DNA of 64,000 nucleotides, taken from assembly GCF_900095385.1 (NCBI RefSeq), contig NZ_FMID01000049.1:17831-81830 (forward strand), read 5' to 3'. This document shows positions 45,078 to 52,689 of the stretch, one piece after another. The position numbers and the translations under genes were made by a program. Source of the stretch: Methanoculleus chikugoensis. Its GTDB lineage: Archaea; Halobacteriota; Methanomicrobia; Methanomicrobiales; Methanoculleaceae. The notes beneath the pieces are model-generated. The model was given only the letters and a program-made list of their open reading frames with translations. It was not told where the DNA came from and did no database searches. Every line of letters begins with the position of its first letter. Within the stretch, counting starts at the first letter, position 1.

Positions 45078-46204
45078 TGAAGGATACCCCCCTTCGCCTG
45101 CCGGAGGAACCCACAGAGCACCTCAGGGGTGACGCTGCACTTCCCCTCGCTCCTCTGTTTGATCTGCTCGAGCACCCATCGTGCCTCGTCGTCGGAGAGG
45201 TCGAACCCGTAGGCCTGTGCGATGTGGTCGAGCGCCTTCCTCCCCGTATGCTTCCCGAGGACGAAGCGCCTCTCACCGCCCACCAGTTCCGGCGGGACGT
45301 ACTCGTAGGTCGAGGGGTCGCAGAGGATGGCGGCGATATGGATGCCGCTCTCGTGGGCAAAGGCGTTCTCGCCGACGATCGGCCGGGTGCGCTCCGGGGC
45401 AACCCCCGAGCACCGGGCGACCAGGCGCGAGACCTCCTGCAGGCGGCCGAGATCGTAGCGGTCGACGCCGCCCTTAAGCCGCAGGACGGCGAGCACCTGT
45501 TCGAGCGCCGCGTTCCCTGCACGCTCCCCGATGCCGTTGACGGTGGTGTGGAGCTGGAACGCCCCGGCGGCCGCGGCCGTGACGGTGTTCGCCGTCGCAA
45601 GCCCGAGGTCGTTGTGGCAGTGGATGCAGAGCGGAAGCGGGGCGGCATCGAGGAGGCGGGTGACGACCGCATGAGTCTCGAGCGGCGTGAGGCAGCCGAC
45701 GGTATCCGCGAAACTGACGTAGTTCGCACCGCGCTCGACGCCGCGGGTATACATCTCGACGAGAAACGCCGGGTCGGTTCGCGAAGCGTCTTCGGCGGCG
45801 AACCTGACCTGCACGCCGTGGTCGGCGGCGAACTCAACCATATCGAGGGCGCCGTCGAGCACTTCTTCGCGGGGTTTGCGGTACTTGTGCCGGATGTGGA
45901 GATCAGAGGTCGCGAAGAATATGCTGACCATATCCACGTCGCAGTCGAGCGCCGCCTCGATATCGGGCTTGAGCGCCCGTGCGAGGCAGCAGACCCGGGC
46001 AGATAGGCCGGCCCGGGCGATGGCCGCGACGCATTCCTTCTCCGCCGCGGAGACCACGGGAAACCCGGCCTCGATCACCTCCACGCCGATCTCGTCGAGT
46101 AGTTGTGCAATCGCCGTCTTCTCATCACGGGTAAACGAGACGCCGGGAGTCTGCTCCCCGTCTCGCAGCGTTACGTCACAGATCTCGATATGCCACGGTT
46201 TCAT
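45074..46204 (-). CDS. aksA: homocitrate/isopropylmalate synthase family enzyme (AksA type)
   Basis: About 376 residues from the ATG at 46204, which follows GGTGAG; a GTG at 46213 lies in that ribosome site. HMGL-like TIM barrel: CDVTLRDGEQTPGVSF, SFADTVGCLTP, CIHCHNDLGLATANT and NGIGERAGNAALEQVL. The length, without the C-terminal LeuA regulatory domain, fits homocitrate synthase (AksA/NifV type) rather than isopropylmalate synthase (about 500 residues). Such enzymes join acetyl-CoA to 2-oxoglutarate or longer 2-oxoacids. The product could serve coenzyme B or nitrogenase homocitrate. It overlaps the TPP enzyme gene by 29 bases. Confidence 0.85.
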   Translation of the reverse strand: MKPWHIEICDVTLRDGEQTPGVSFTRDEKTAIAQLLDEIGVEVIEAGFPVVSAAEKECVAAIARAGLSARVCCLARALKPDIEAALDCDVDMVSIFFATSDLHIRHKYRKPREEVLDGALDMVEFAADHGVQVRFAAEDASRTDPAFLVEMYTRGVERGANYVSFADTVGCLTPLETHAVVTRLLDAAPLPLCIHCHNDLGLATANTVTAAAAGAFQLHTTVNGIGERAGNAALEQVLAVLRLKGGVDRYDLGRLQEVSRLVARCSGVAPERTRPIVGENAFAHESGIHIAAILCDPSTYEYVPPELVGGERRFVLGKHTGRKALDHIAQAYGFDLSDDEARWVLEQIKQRSEGKCSVTPEVLCGFLRQAKGGILQ

Positions 46205-47435
46205 GGGTCTCACCTTCAGGGCAGGCGCCTTCGATCACCACCGTTCGGGGGCCTTCATCCGGGAGGACGAGGGCCCGGCGAAGCGCCCCGATATCGTCTG
46301 CGGCGCAGACGACCGGGTTCGCCCAGGCGATGTAGCGAAGGATCTCGGGGACGGGGTGGCCGCCGGTCATCCCCATCCGGTTGTTCGCAAAGACGATACA
46401 GAGGAGCGGGAGTTTGCGTTCGTAGACGTCGATGAGGGCGTTCAGGCCCGAATGCAGGAGCGCGTAGTCGCCAATGAGCGCGACGCCCGGACCGGTCGCG
46501 GCCACGGCGACCGACGAGCCGAGGCCGTAGGTGGCGATGCCGATGCGGTACGGCGGGTTCATCGCGAGGATTGCGCACCCGGCATCGCAGGCCGCCCGCA
46601 GCCCACGTTCGCGGAGGATGGCAAGGGCCGGGTGGAACGGGCAGTCCCGGCAGAACGTCCGGTAATAGCCCCGGGTGGAGAACCGTTCCGGCTCCCCGGC
46701 GGGCTCGGGCGGGGCGAGCAGCCGGTGCTCCCGGAGGAACGGGCGGCCGGTCTCGTGGAGCGAGGCGAGCACGTCCGGGTCGGCTGGCGGCGGATAGACG
46801 GTGACGGCACGGTATCTGCCGCCCGAGAACCGGTTGAGAGGAGAGGAACGCGACCAGGCAAACATCTCCGCGGTCCGGCGGTCGGCCACCAGCGCCCGCC
46901 CGGTCATCGTGAGCCCGGGGTCGGCGAGGCATCCCTCCCGGCGCCGCCGGGGAGGGGAGAGAGGTTCGGGCACGTCCGCGTCCAGGAAGGCGGGCGTGAC
47001 CCTGACGATGGCGACCCTCGAGAAGGTCTCCGATGCCTCGAACGCCGCGTCGACGGCAAGGCCGAGCGTCTCGCCGTCGGGCTCCAGCACCGGAACCCGG
47101 GCCACCTCGCCGTAGTAGCGGGAGTCCTGCACGACGTCTGAAGCCGCCGCGCCGACGTCGTCGGCGGCGACGATCACGACGCCCGACCGGAGGCCCTGGG
47201 CGGTGGCGTGAACGAGCGGGTCGGCACAGGCGTTGAGGCCGACGTGCTTGACGAAGACGGCGGCCCTCCGCCCGGAGAGGGAGTCGCCGAGGGCGTACTC
47301 GAGCGCCGTCTTCTCGTTGACGGTGTTCGAGGCCCCCGCCAGGGCGGCAACCTCCGATACCGGGTAGCCGGGGACGGCGTAGCAGCGGTCTGCCGACTGC
47401 CGGATCGCCCGGGCGAGCGCTTCGGTGCCTTTCAT
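46176..47435 (-). CDS. TPP-dependent enzyme related to indolepyruvate oxidoreductase alpha (IorA-like)
   Basis: 419 residues from the ATG at 47435. IorA-like throughout: NEKTALEYALG (Glu41), KHVGLNACADPLVHATAQGL, YYGEVARVPVLEPD, CRDCPF (Cys262, Cys265), DAGC (Cys287), GDYALLHSG and ANNRMGMTGGHP, the last two framing a TPP-magnesium site of the GD(x29)NN kind. It lacks the roughly 70-residue C-terminal ferredoxin domain of IorA, and no IorB gene is near. Without those electron carriers it may be a 2-oxoacid decarboxylase rather than an oxidoreductase. Its place beside Aks genes suggests 2-oxosuberate or a homologue as substrate. That assignment is an inference. Confidence 0.75.
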   Translation of the reverse strand: MKGTEALARAIRQSADRCYAVPGYPVSEVAALAGASNTVNEKTALEYALGDSLSGRRAAVFVKHVGLNACADPLVHATAQGLRSGVVIVAADDVGAAASDVVQDSRYYGEVARVPVLEPDGETLGLAVDAAFEASETFSRVAIVRVTPAFLDADVPEPLSPPRRRREGCLADPGLTMTGRALVADRRTAEMFAWSRSSPLNRFSGGRYRAVTVYPPPADPDVLASLHETGRPFLREHRLLAPPEPAGEPERFSTRGYYRTFCRDCPFHPALAILRERGLRAACDAGCAILAMNPPYRIGIATYGLGSSVAVAATGPGVALIGDYALLHSGLNALIDVYERKLPLLCIVFANNRMGMTGGHPVPEILRYIAWANPVVCAADDIGALRRALVLPDEGPRTVVIEGACPEGETHETVAYRDL

Positions 47436-48403
47436 GCGTCCCTCCCCGGCGTAAGATCGCACCCGGTGCACGCCGCACACATCGTCAGCGCCCGGCGGGG
47501 ATCGAGCCCCGCCCGGCGAAGGATCTTCCTGTGAATCTCGAAGAGCGAGAGCAGCCGTTCGGCGGAGGGGCGGGGGCGGTCGGCGAGAGCCGCCGCCGGG
47601 GTGAGCGGGCGAAGAACCGGGATAACCCCGATGGCGGCGAGGTCTTCCATCACCCGTTCCAGGTCGTCGTCGGTCTCCCCGAGACCGACGATGACGTTCG
47701 AGTAGACCCTCCCCCGCCCGAAGAGCGCGACGGAGGCCGAGAGCGATTCCCGGACCCCCTCCCACGAGAGCCCGGGGCACATTGCCGCGAAGAGTCCAGG
47801 GGTCGCCGTCTCGATGTTGAACTTCACCTCGACGACGCCGAGGGCGTGAAGCCGGGCCGGGGTCCCGGGGCAGGGGTAGATCGAGACGCCGATGGGGAGA
47901 TTGAACGGGCGGAGCGCCGCAACGACCTCGAGGACATACGCCTCCTCCTCCTCGATCGAGGAGGCGACGCCGCTCGTGATCGAGATGGCATCGATCCGGT
48001 CGGCGACGCTCTCGACCATCCGGACGATCTCGGCGACCTCCTTCCGCCGGCCGGGGAGGTCCGGCACCGGGCAGTAGCGGCAGTGAAAGACGCAGGTCCC
48101 GCTGACCGTGACGTAGGCCTGGCGGGGGCAGTGGAGGGCGGCAGGTTCGAGCCGGCCGGCGACGACTTCGCCGTCGAGAAGGAGGTCGGCCGCGCCGCCA
48201 CCCCGGTGGACGATCTCGATCGGGCTGTTATCGTCGATGCCGGCGCGGAGACGCCGGCCGCCGCCGGGAGAGAAGAAGAGAGAGCCGGGCGTGCCGGCCG
48301 AGGGGCCGGCGGCGGAGCGGGATACGTATTCGTCCGAAGGCTCGCCGGAGAGGCGAACGGAGCCTGTCTCAAGCACCCGGGCTTTCAGCCGAATCCATTC
48401 CAT
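47432..48403 (-). CDS. radical SAM protein of biotin-synthase-related type
   Basis: 323 residues. The radical SAM cluster motif CVFHCRYC (Cys104, Cys108, Cys111) follows an N-terminal region of about 100 residues, and a second Cys cluster lies at the very C-terminus (Cys309, Cys312, Cys315, in MCAACTGC), suggesting an auxiliary iron-sulfur cluster or sulfur donor. The N-terminal pattern (KARVLETGSVRLSG and RQAYVTVSG before the motif) recalls the biotin-synthase-related group (COG2516-like). It overlaps the TPP enzyme start (ATGA). Function unknown; sulfur insertion or another radical step in this operon's pathway is possible. Confidence 0.7.
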   Translation of the reverse strand: MEWIRLKARVLETGSVRLSGEPSDEYVSRSAAGPSAGTPGSLFFSPGGGRRLRAGIDDNSPIEIVHRGGGAADLLLDGEVVAGRLEPAALHCPRQAYVTVSGTCVFHCRYCPVPDLPGRRKEVAEIVRMVESVADRIDAISITSGVASSIEEEEAYVLEVVAALRPFNLPIGVSIYPCPGTPARLHALGVVEVKFNIETATPGLFAAMCPGLSWEGVRESLSASVALFGRGRVYSNVIVGLGETDDDLERVMEDLAAIGVIPVLRPLTPAAALADRPRPSAERLLSLFEIHRKILRRAGLDPRRALTMCAACTGCDLTPGRDA

Positions 48404-49278
48404 AGCGCCAGCGCCTCCTCGTATCGCGTGTAGAACGGGATCGCCGCAACCGCCCCGATCACGCCCCGGCCGTCCATGACGACGGAGAGACGTTCGTCAT
48501 CAAGGGCGGCAAGGTCGGCGGCCGAGACCTCGCCCCGCTTCACGCGGCAGCCGAACTCTTCGAGCGGCGAGGGGTCGAACCCCCGCCAGACCGCCATCCC
48601 GGTCTCGTCCGAGAGGGTGTACTCTTCGAGGAGAACGCGGTAGTTCCTGATCAGCCCCTCGGGATCGGAAGTGGCGAACTCGCAGGCGATGGCGACGCAG
48701 TTCTTGGTCCGGTAGGGGACGGGGTAGAGCTGAACGATGGTGTGAGAGAGGTAGCGCGAACGGTCGTCCTCGACGGCGCGTGCGATGTTATGGGCAAGCG
48801 TCCAGGTGGCGCCCTCTTCAGGGGTGTCGGTGTCGTCGATACCGACGATCACCCGTTCGCGGCGGGGAAGCCAGACGGTTGAGCCCGCGAGCCGTCCGCC
48901 GCCGGCAGGGTCGCTTACGCAGCGGACGACGCCGCGAGCGCCGGCGCGGCAGACCGACGCCCCCACGCCCCCGCCGCCGAGACCCCGGTAGGTGACGGCG
49001 ATCTCGTCTCCTTCGACAATGACGGCGGCGATCCCCGCCGGGAAGACCGAGCCCTCGAGCGCGAGGTCGGCGCTGCCGGCAGAGAGGAGGTAGCGGTTGG
49101 TCGCCCCAACGGTGCGGACGGAGCGGACGAGCGGGCTCTGTGCGTAGTGGCGCTTCACCCACATCGCGCCGCCGGTGCAGTCGAAGAACTCGACGAGTTC
49201 CACCTGCCCGCCGCTCTCGTCGGCCACCGCCACGATCTGCGGGTATCGTATCGTATAGGGATCAGAGAGTCTCTCCAT
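48385..49278 (-). CDS. methanogenesis marker protein 11-like (GIDDTD) protein, copy B
   Basis: About 297 residues from the ATG at 49278 (an in-frame ATG at 49296 gives a longer form). SPLVRSVRTVGATNRYL, GLGGGGVGASVCRAGA and the signature GIDDTDTPEEGATWTLAHNIA, then PVPYRTKNCVAIACEF. The GIDDTD motif is shared with the TiaS-type ATP/agmatine-using tRNA modification enzymes (DUF1743). The remaining pattern is that of methanogenesis marker protein 11, which is confined to methanogens and has no assigned role. It is followed and overlapped by the radical SAM gene. It is a paralog of the preceding gene at 49262-50218. Confidence 0.7.
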   Translation of the reverse strand: MERLSDPYTIRYPQIVAVADESGGQVELVEFFDCTGGAMWVKRHYAQSPLVRSVRTVGATNRYLLSAGSADLALEGSVFPAGIAAVIVEGDEIAVTYRGLGGGGVGASVCRAGARGVVRCVSDPAGGGRLAGSTVWLPRRERVIVGIDDTDTPEEGATWTLAHNIARAVEDDRSRYLSHTIVQLYPVPYRTKNCVAIACEFATSDPEGLIRNYRVLLEEYTLSDETGMAVWRGFDPSPLEEFGCRVKRGEVSAADLAALDDERLSVVMDGRGVIGAVAAIPFYTRYEEALALWNGFG

Positions 49279-50218
49279 AGAGTCCAGCCGCCTCAACGCC
49301 TTTGTTCCCCCAGAGAACGGCGCCCAGCGCTCCGATCCGCCCCTTCCGACCGGTCAAGTCGATGAATCGGACGCCCATCCGGGCAGCCTCTGCCTCCGCG
49401 TCGTCGACCGTAAGGAGTTCGGTCTTGACCCGCTTCAGGTAGGGCGACTCTTCCGCGAACGCGATCCCCCGGTAGACAGCGATGCCGGTGTCGTTGCTGA
49501 CCGCTCCCGACTCGACGAAGTCGCGGACGTACTCGAGGAGTTCGTCCACCTTCCCGGGGCGAACCGCGAAGTTCAGGGCGGAACCGACGCAGTTGGTGGT
49601 CTTCTTCGGGACCGCGGGGTTCAACTGCACGAGGCGCATGTCCAGGTACTCGACCCCGGGGATCGTGCAGCCCTCGGCGCACTTGAGCGCGAGCACCCAC
49701 GTGGCGCCCTCCTCGCGGGTATCGGTGTCGTCGATACCGATCGTCACCTTCTCATACAGCGGCGATACGATCCGCACCCGGCAGACCCGGGCGCCGCCGA
49801 TCTTGAGATCGTCCTCGGTCGGATACTCCGCCCGGATCACGCCCGGCGCCTGCGGGAGGCAGGCGGCGACGCCGACGCCTGCTCCGGCGATCCCCGACCA
49901 GGTTGTCACCACCTCGTCCCCGACGACCTCGACTCCCTCAAGCGCCTGGCCGCCGATCTCCTGGCCGGCAGCCCCGAAATTCGCCGGGGATACGCCCAGC
50001 CGGGCAAGCATCGTCATCGTCGTGCCCTCGACGTGGCAGGACTCGACCGCACCCTTTGCCCGCACCCGGTTCGCCGCGTCCCACTCGATCGTCCCCCTGG
50101 CCCGGCAATGCTCGCGGATCTCCGCAAGACCGGCGTTCTGATCGACCATGGCAAGGAACTTCATCGAGAACAACGGGCCGAACCGGGCCCTGACCTCATC
50201 GGGTGTGAGCGTAATCAT
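49262..50218 (-). CDS. GIDDTD-motif protein, paralog of methanogenesis marker 11, copy A
   Basis: 318 residues starting at the ATG at 50218. It shares VTIGIDDTDTREEGATWVLALKCAEG and PKKTTNCVGSALNFAV with copy B but has a longer, different N-terminus (FGPLFSMKFLAMVDQNAGL). It is the first gene of the operon. Its stop overlaps the start of copy B. Probable nucleotide-binding enzyme related to DUF1743 proteins; the substrate is unknown. Its promoter has a TATA-like CTTAAATACC at 50261-50270 and an inverted repeat at 50236-50261. Confidence 0.68.
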   Translation of the reverse strand: MITLTPDEVRARFGPLFSMKFLAMVDQNAGLAEIREHCRARGTIEWDAANRVRAKGAVESCHVEGTTMTMLARLGVSPANFGAAGQEIGGQALEGVEVVGDEVVTTWSGIAGAGVGVAACLPQAPGVIRAEYPTEDDLKIGGARVCRVRIVSPLYEKVTIGIDDTDTREEGATWVLALKCAEGCTIPGVEYLDMRLVQLNPAVPKKTTNCVGSALNFAVRPGKVDELLEYVRDFVESGAVSNDTGIAVYRGIAFAEESPYLKRVKTELLTVDDAEAEAARMGVRFIDLTGRKGRIGALGAVLWGNKGVEAAGLYGETL

Positions 50219-50235
50219 GATGTCACCGGAATTAT

Positions 50236-50261
50236 CGTTAACAAGAATGTCGTTGATAACG
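50236..50261. promoter_or_regulatory. inverted repeat at the start of the chain-elongation operon, putative operator
   Basis: CGTTAnCAA, eight bases, then TTGnTAACG: nine-base half sites that are exact inverts except for the central variable base. It lies between the TATA-like CTTAAATACC (50261-50270, minus strand) and the ATG at 50218, so it would cover the transcription start. Such a symmetric site there is best read as an operator. Confidence 0.5.
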
Positions 50262-50270
50262 GTATTTAAG
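50261..50270 (-). promoter_or_regulatory. TATA box of the chain-elongation operon
   Basis: CTTAAATACC on the minus strand, 43 to 52 bases before the ATG at 50218. Confidence 0.45.
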
Positions 50271-50573
50271 GGGATCGATCGGGCGGGGCGGGGCGGCGGA
50301 GAACGGCCTCCGGGGAGGTGGCGAGAGGGGAAAGGGGGTTATTCCACGCGGGTGAGGGGGGCCGGGGCGGGGGGTGGTTCTTTCATAGTGGGGATCGACT
50401 GGGTGGTGGAACTGCCGGGAGGCCAAGCGAATTCGAATTTCGGACGGTTAGTCTATCATGCCTTCGGCCAACTATCACTACGCTCTCGGGACTCAAGCTC
50501 CTGCCCTGCAGCCAGTCGTACTCACATATCATTCCTGGAACATCGCTTACCCCGATGCACGGATTTCGTGGGC

Positions 50574-50717
50574 ATATCGCCACGCACTGCCCGCCCCCCA
50601 GGGGGCGGGAGGAGCGCGAAGCGCGGGTGGTGGGGGGCTGTAGGTAAAACTTTACGGGGTAGAGACAGGGGAGGGGGCTGCACCCCCTCCCCGTCAGCCC
50701 CTCCCGCGTGGCGATAT
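50574..50717 (+). repeat. GC-rich repeat element, copy B (complete)
   Basis: 144 bases with a 12-base terminal inverted repeat: ATATCGCCACGC at the left end and GCGTGGCGATAT at the right end. The interior is two GC-rich hairpin blocks (around 50588-50615 and 50669-50702). No coding potential. It lies between the chain-elongation operon and ftr. Copies A and C share the core. Confidence 0.7.
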
Positions 50718-50865
50718 CCGATGGAAAGCCGTTGAAGGGCAAGTGAGGTACAGAATATTCCAGGTTCTAGACAGTTGAAGGAGTTCGAAGCGTGATTGAT
50801 GGAAGTCTTCACCAGCCCATACCCTCAACAGCATGAGCAAACACCCACCAGCCCCAAAGAGCCAC

Positions 50866-50874
50866 AAAAAAAAA
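50866..50874 (-). terminator. oligo-T terminator of ftr
   Basis: A9 on the + strand reads as T9 immediately after the ftr stop codon. Confidence 0.5.
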
Positions 50875-50879
50875 GAGAT

Positions 50880-51788
50880 TCAGAGGTAGTCCGCAAGGAC
50901 GTCCTTCAGGTCGAACTTGAACGGCCCGAGGCTGCCGCCGAAGTTTCCGGCGCTGATGAACTTCACGCCCGGCACCTTGGTCGCCGCCCGGATGCCCTCG
51001 GCCATCGCGGTCTTGATCGAGTCCTCGTCGACGCCGTCGATGACGATCTCGTAGATGGCCTTGACGCCCTCGGGGACCTTGCTGCCCTCAACTTTATCCT
51101 TCAGCGTCGGGCAGTAAGCCTCGTTCGTGCTTGCGCCCATGAACTTGTACTTCTTGCTCCCGACCTTCGAGCCGCTCGCGACGATGCCGCCGGGGAAGGG
51201 CGTGATGACGCCGCAGACGCCGCTGATGGCGTCGACAGCTGCCTGGGCGGCCGTCAGAGCGGCCATCTGGTTCTCGCCCATGATGAAGAAGTTGCCGCCG
51301 GCAACACCCTTGACGGCGCCGAACTCCTCCTCGCCGATGTACTCGCCCTCCATGATCGGGATGGCCCAGACCGTCCTGCCGCCGACCTCGCGCTTCTCCT
51401 CGTAGCCGTCGCCGAAGAAGTGCAACTTGACCGGGAGTTTCTCCGGGACCTCGGCGACGACGTCGGAAAGACCGTCGAAGACCGCCGTCGTCGGCGCGGT
51501 GAGGATGCACTCGGCGAGGCGCTCAACGACCTGCTCTTTGAGTTTCTTCTTGCTCGCGCAGATCATGATCGCATAGCCGGGCCGCCCGTCGGGGGTGTCG
51601 TCGGGGGAGACGAAGCAGTCGATACCCGCCTCCGCAGGACACCCGATGGTCGAGGTGGCAAACCCTACGGCCTCCACTGCCGCCTTGTATGCCCATTCCT
51701 CGGTGACCGCGGTGATGATCGGCCGCGCCACCCAGGTCGGGAACGCCTCTGCATAGGTATCATCTATAGTAACGCCATTCAGTTCCAT
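50880..51788 (-). CDS. ftr: formylmethanofuran:tetrahydromethanopterin formyltransferase
   Basis: 302 residues. Hallmarks: [71 protein letters not shown] and ISAGNFGG. Ftr moves the formyl group from formylmethanofuran to tetrahydromethanopterin (EC 2.3.1.101), the step between Fwd and Mch. It is divergent from the Fwd/Hdr operon, and the two share a 613-base intergenic region. Confidence 0.97.
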   Translation of the reverse strand: MELNGVTIDDTYAEAFPTWVARPIITAVTEEWAYKAAVEAVGFATSTIGCPAEAGIDCFVSPDDTPDGRPGYAIMICASKKKLKEQVVERLAECILTAPTTAVFDGLSDVVAEVPEKLPVKLHFFGDGYEEKREVGGRTVWAIPIMEGEYIGEEEFGAVKGVAGGNFFIMGENQMAALTAAQAAVDAISGVCGVITPFPGGIVASGSKVGSKKYKFMGASTNEAYCPTLKDKVEGSKVPEGVKAIYEIVIDGVDEDSIKTAMAEGIRAATKVPGVKFISAGNFGGSLGPFKFDLKDVLADYL

Positions 51789-52300
51789 GGATAGAATACA
51801 CCTCGTTTGCTACAGTGTCACAATGTGGACAGAATAAGGTTTCTTTTTTACCCGGGCGTGCGCAACGGGCCGGCCCCGGGCTTCATGCAACAAGACGGCG
51901 TGCAGCACCCGCCGCGCCGGCCGCCTGCCGGAAAGACCATCCGGGATGCGGCACGAGGAGCGCGGGCACAGAATATAGCCGGCTTCCGAGGCAATCTAAG
52001 GTTTCCACACGAAGAGTGAAGAGTCGACGGATACAGAAACGGTCACCGCTCAAGCCGCGCAAGGTACAACGGACCCTCCCGATCAAGCGGACGGCCGGTC
52101 CCACCCCTCCGGGCGGCGTTCCTGCACGCCCTCGACGCTACCGGGCCGGATCGACCACCGATTTTCACCAGAAACCCCGATTTCATATTTACGTCTTTTG
52201 ATCCGGCATCATGCCTGAAAGCCCGTATAGTAAAGAGATTTCGATGATCGGGTTGACATAACAACCAATTTAATATATAATATTTGACGGATAATCATAG
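51789..52300. other. divergent regulatory region between ftr and the Fwd/Hdr operon
   Basis: No gene seen. The ftr side carries TTATTC-like T-rich sequence near 51822-51850. The Fwd/Hdr side becomes AT-rich from about 52200. A short inverted repeat, GGTTG-ACATAA-CAACC, lies at 52251-52266, with two further inverted repeats closer to fwdG listed separately. An AT-rich block at 52269-52285 (TTTAATATATAATATT) could be an additional promoter element. Confidence 0.4.
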
Positions 52301-52331
52301 TTCTGAAATATAAGGCTGCCGGATTTCAGAA
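52301..52331. promoter_or_regulatory. inverted repeat upstream of the Fwd/Hdr operon, putative operator
   Basis: TTCTGAAAT (52301-52309), 13 bases, then ATTTCAGAA (52323-52331): nine-base half sites, exact inverts. About 70 to 100 bases before the fwdG ATG, so it could be an upstream activator or repressor site. No known regulator of this sequence is assigned. Confidence 0.5.
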
Positions 52332-52357
52332 AGTTTATGTATATTCTTTGACAATTC

Positions 52358-52366
52358 TTTTTATAT
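52358..52366 (+). promoter_or_regulatory. TATA box of the Fwd/Hdr operon
   Basis: TTTTTATAT, 36 to 44 bases upstream of the fwdG ATG at 52402. Confidence 0.45.
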
Positions 52367-52381
52367 CGATTTTTAATCGAT
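52365..52381. promoter_or_regulatory. ATCGAT inverted repeat overlapping the TATA box, putative operator
   Basis: ATCGAT-TTTTA-ATCGAT (52365-52381) overlaps the right end of the TATA box. Binding here would block the promoter, so a repressor role is plausible. Seen in sequence; function inferred. Confidence 0.45.
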
Positions 52382-52401
52382 CAGATCTGGTGCGTGATAC
52401 C

Positions 52402-52680
52402 ATGGCATTTGCATTGCACATCAATATGGAACGATGTACAGGCTGCAACAACTGCGTGGTGGCATGTCCGGTCGACGCTCTCGAGCTCTACACTGAGGAT
52501 CCAGCAACCAAGGATAAGATCTACAAGGTCAAAGACGGCAAAGCCGTCATCCTTGACTTCAACTCAGAGCTCTGCGCCGGTTGCGGCGTATGCGTCCAGG
52601 CATGCCCCTATGGAGTCATCAAGCTTGCAGGACCGTGGGAGAGCCGGGCCAAGGCCCGAAAAGCGGAAGCCCAGGAGTGA
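52402..52680 (+). CDS. fwdG: formylmethanofuran dehydrogenase ferredoxin subunit (FwdG-like)
   Basis: 92 residues. Two [4Fe-4S] motifs: CTGCNNCVVACPVDAL and CAGCGVCVQACPYGVI. Electron-transfer ferredoxin of the Fwd complex. It starts the operon, 9 bases before fwdF. A longer in-frame reading from 52348 has no homology, so the ATG at 52402 is used. Confidence 0.85.
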   Translation: MAFALHINMERCTGCNNCVVACPVDALELYTEDPATKDKIYKVKDGKAVILDFNSELCAGCGVCVQACPYGVIKLAGPWESRAKARKAEAQE

Positions 52681-52689
52681 TACTAAAAT

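Noticed and set aside
43396..45837. Long in-frame extension of the dehydratase small subunit
   Set aside because: The region is inside the large subunit, and the true start at 43866 overlaps its stop codon.
50318..50735. Small reading frames inside repeat copy B
   Set aside because: They arise from GC-rich palindromes, have no ribosome site and differ between copies.
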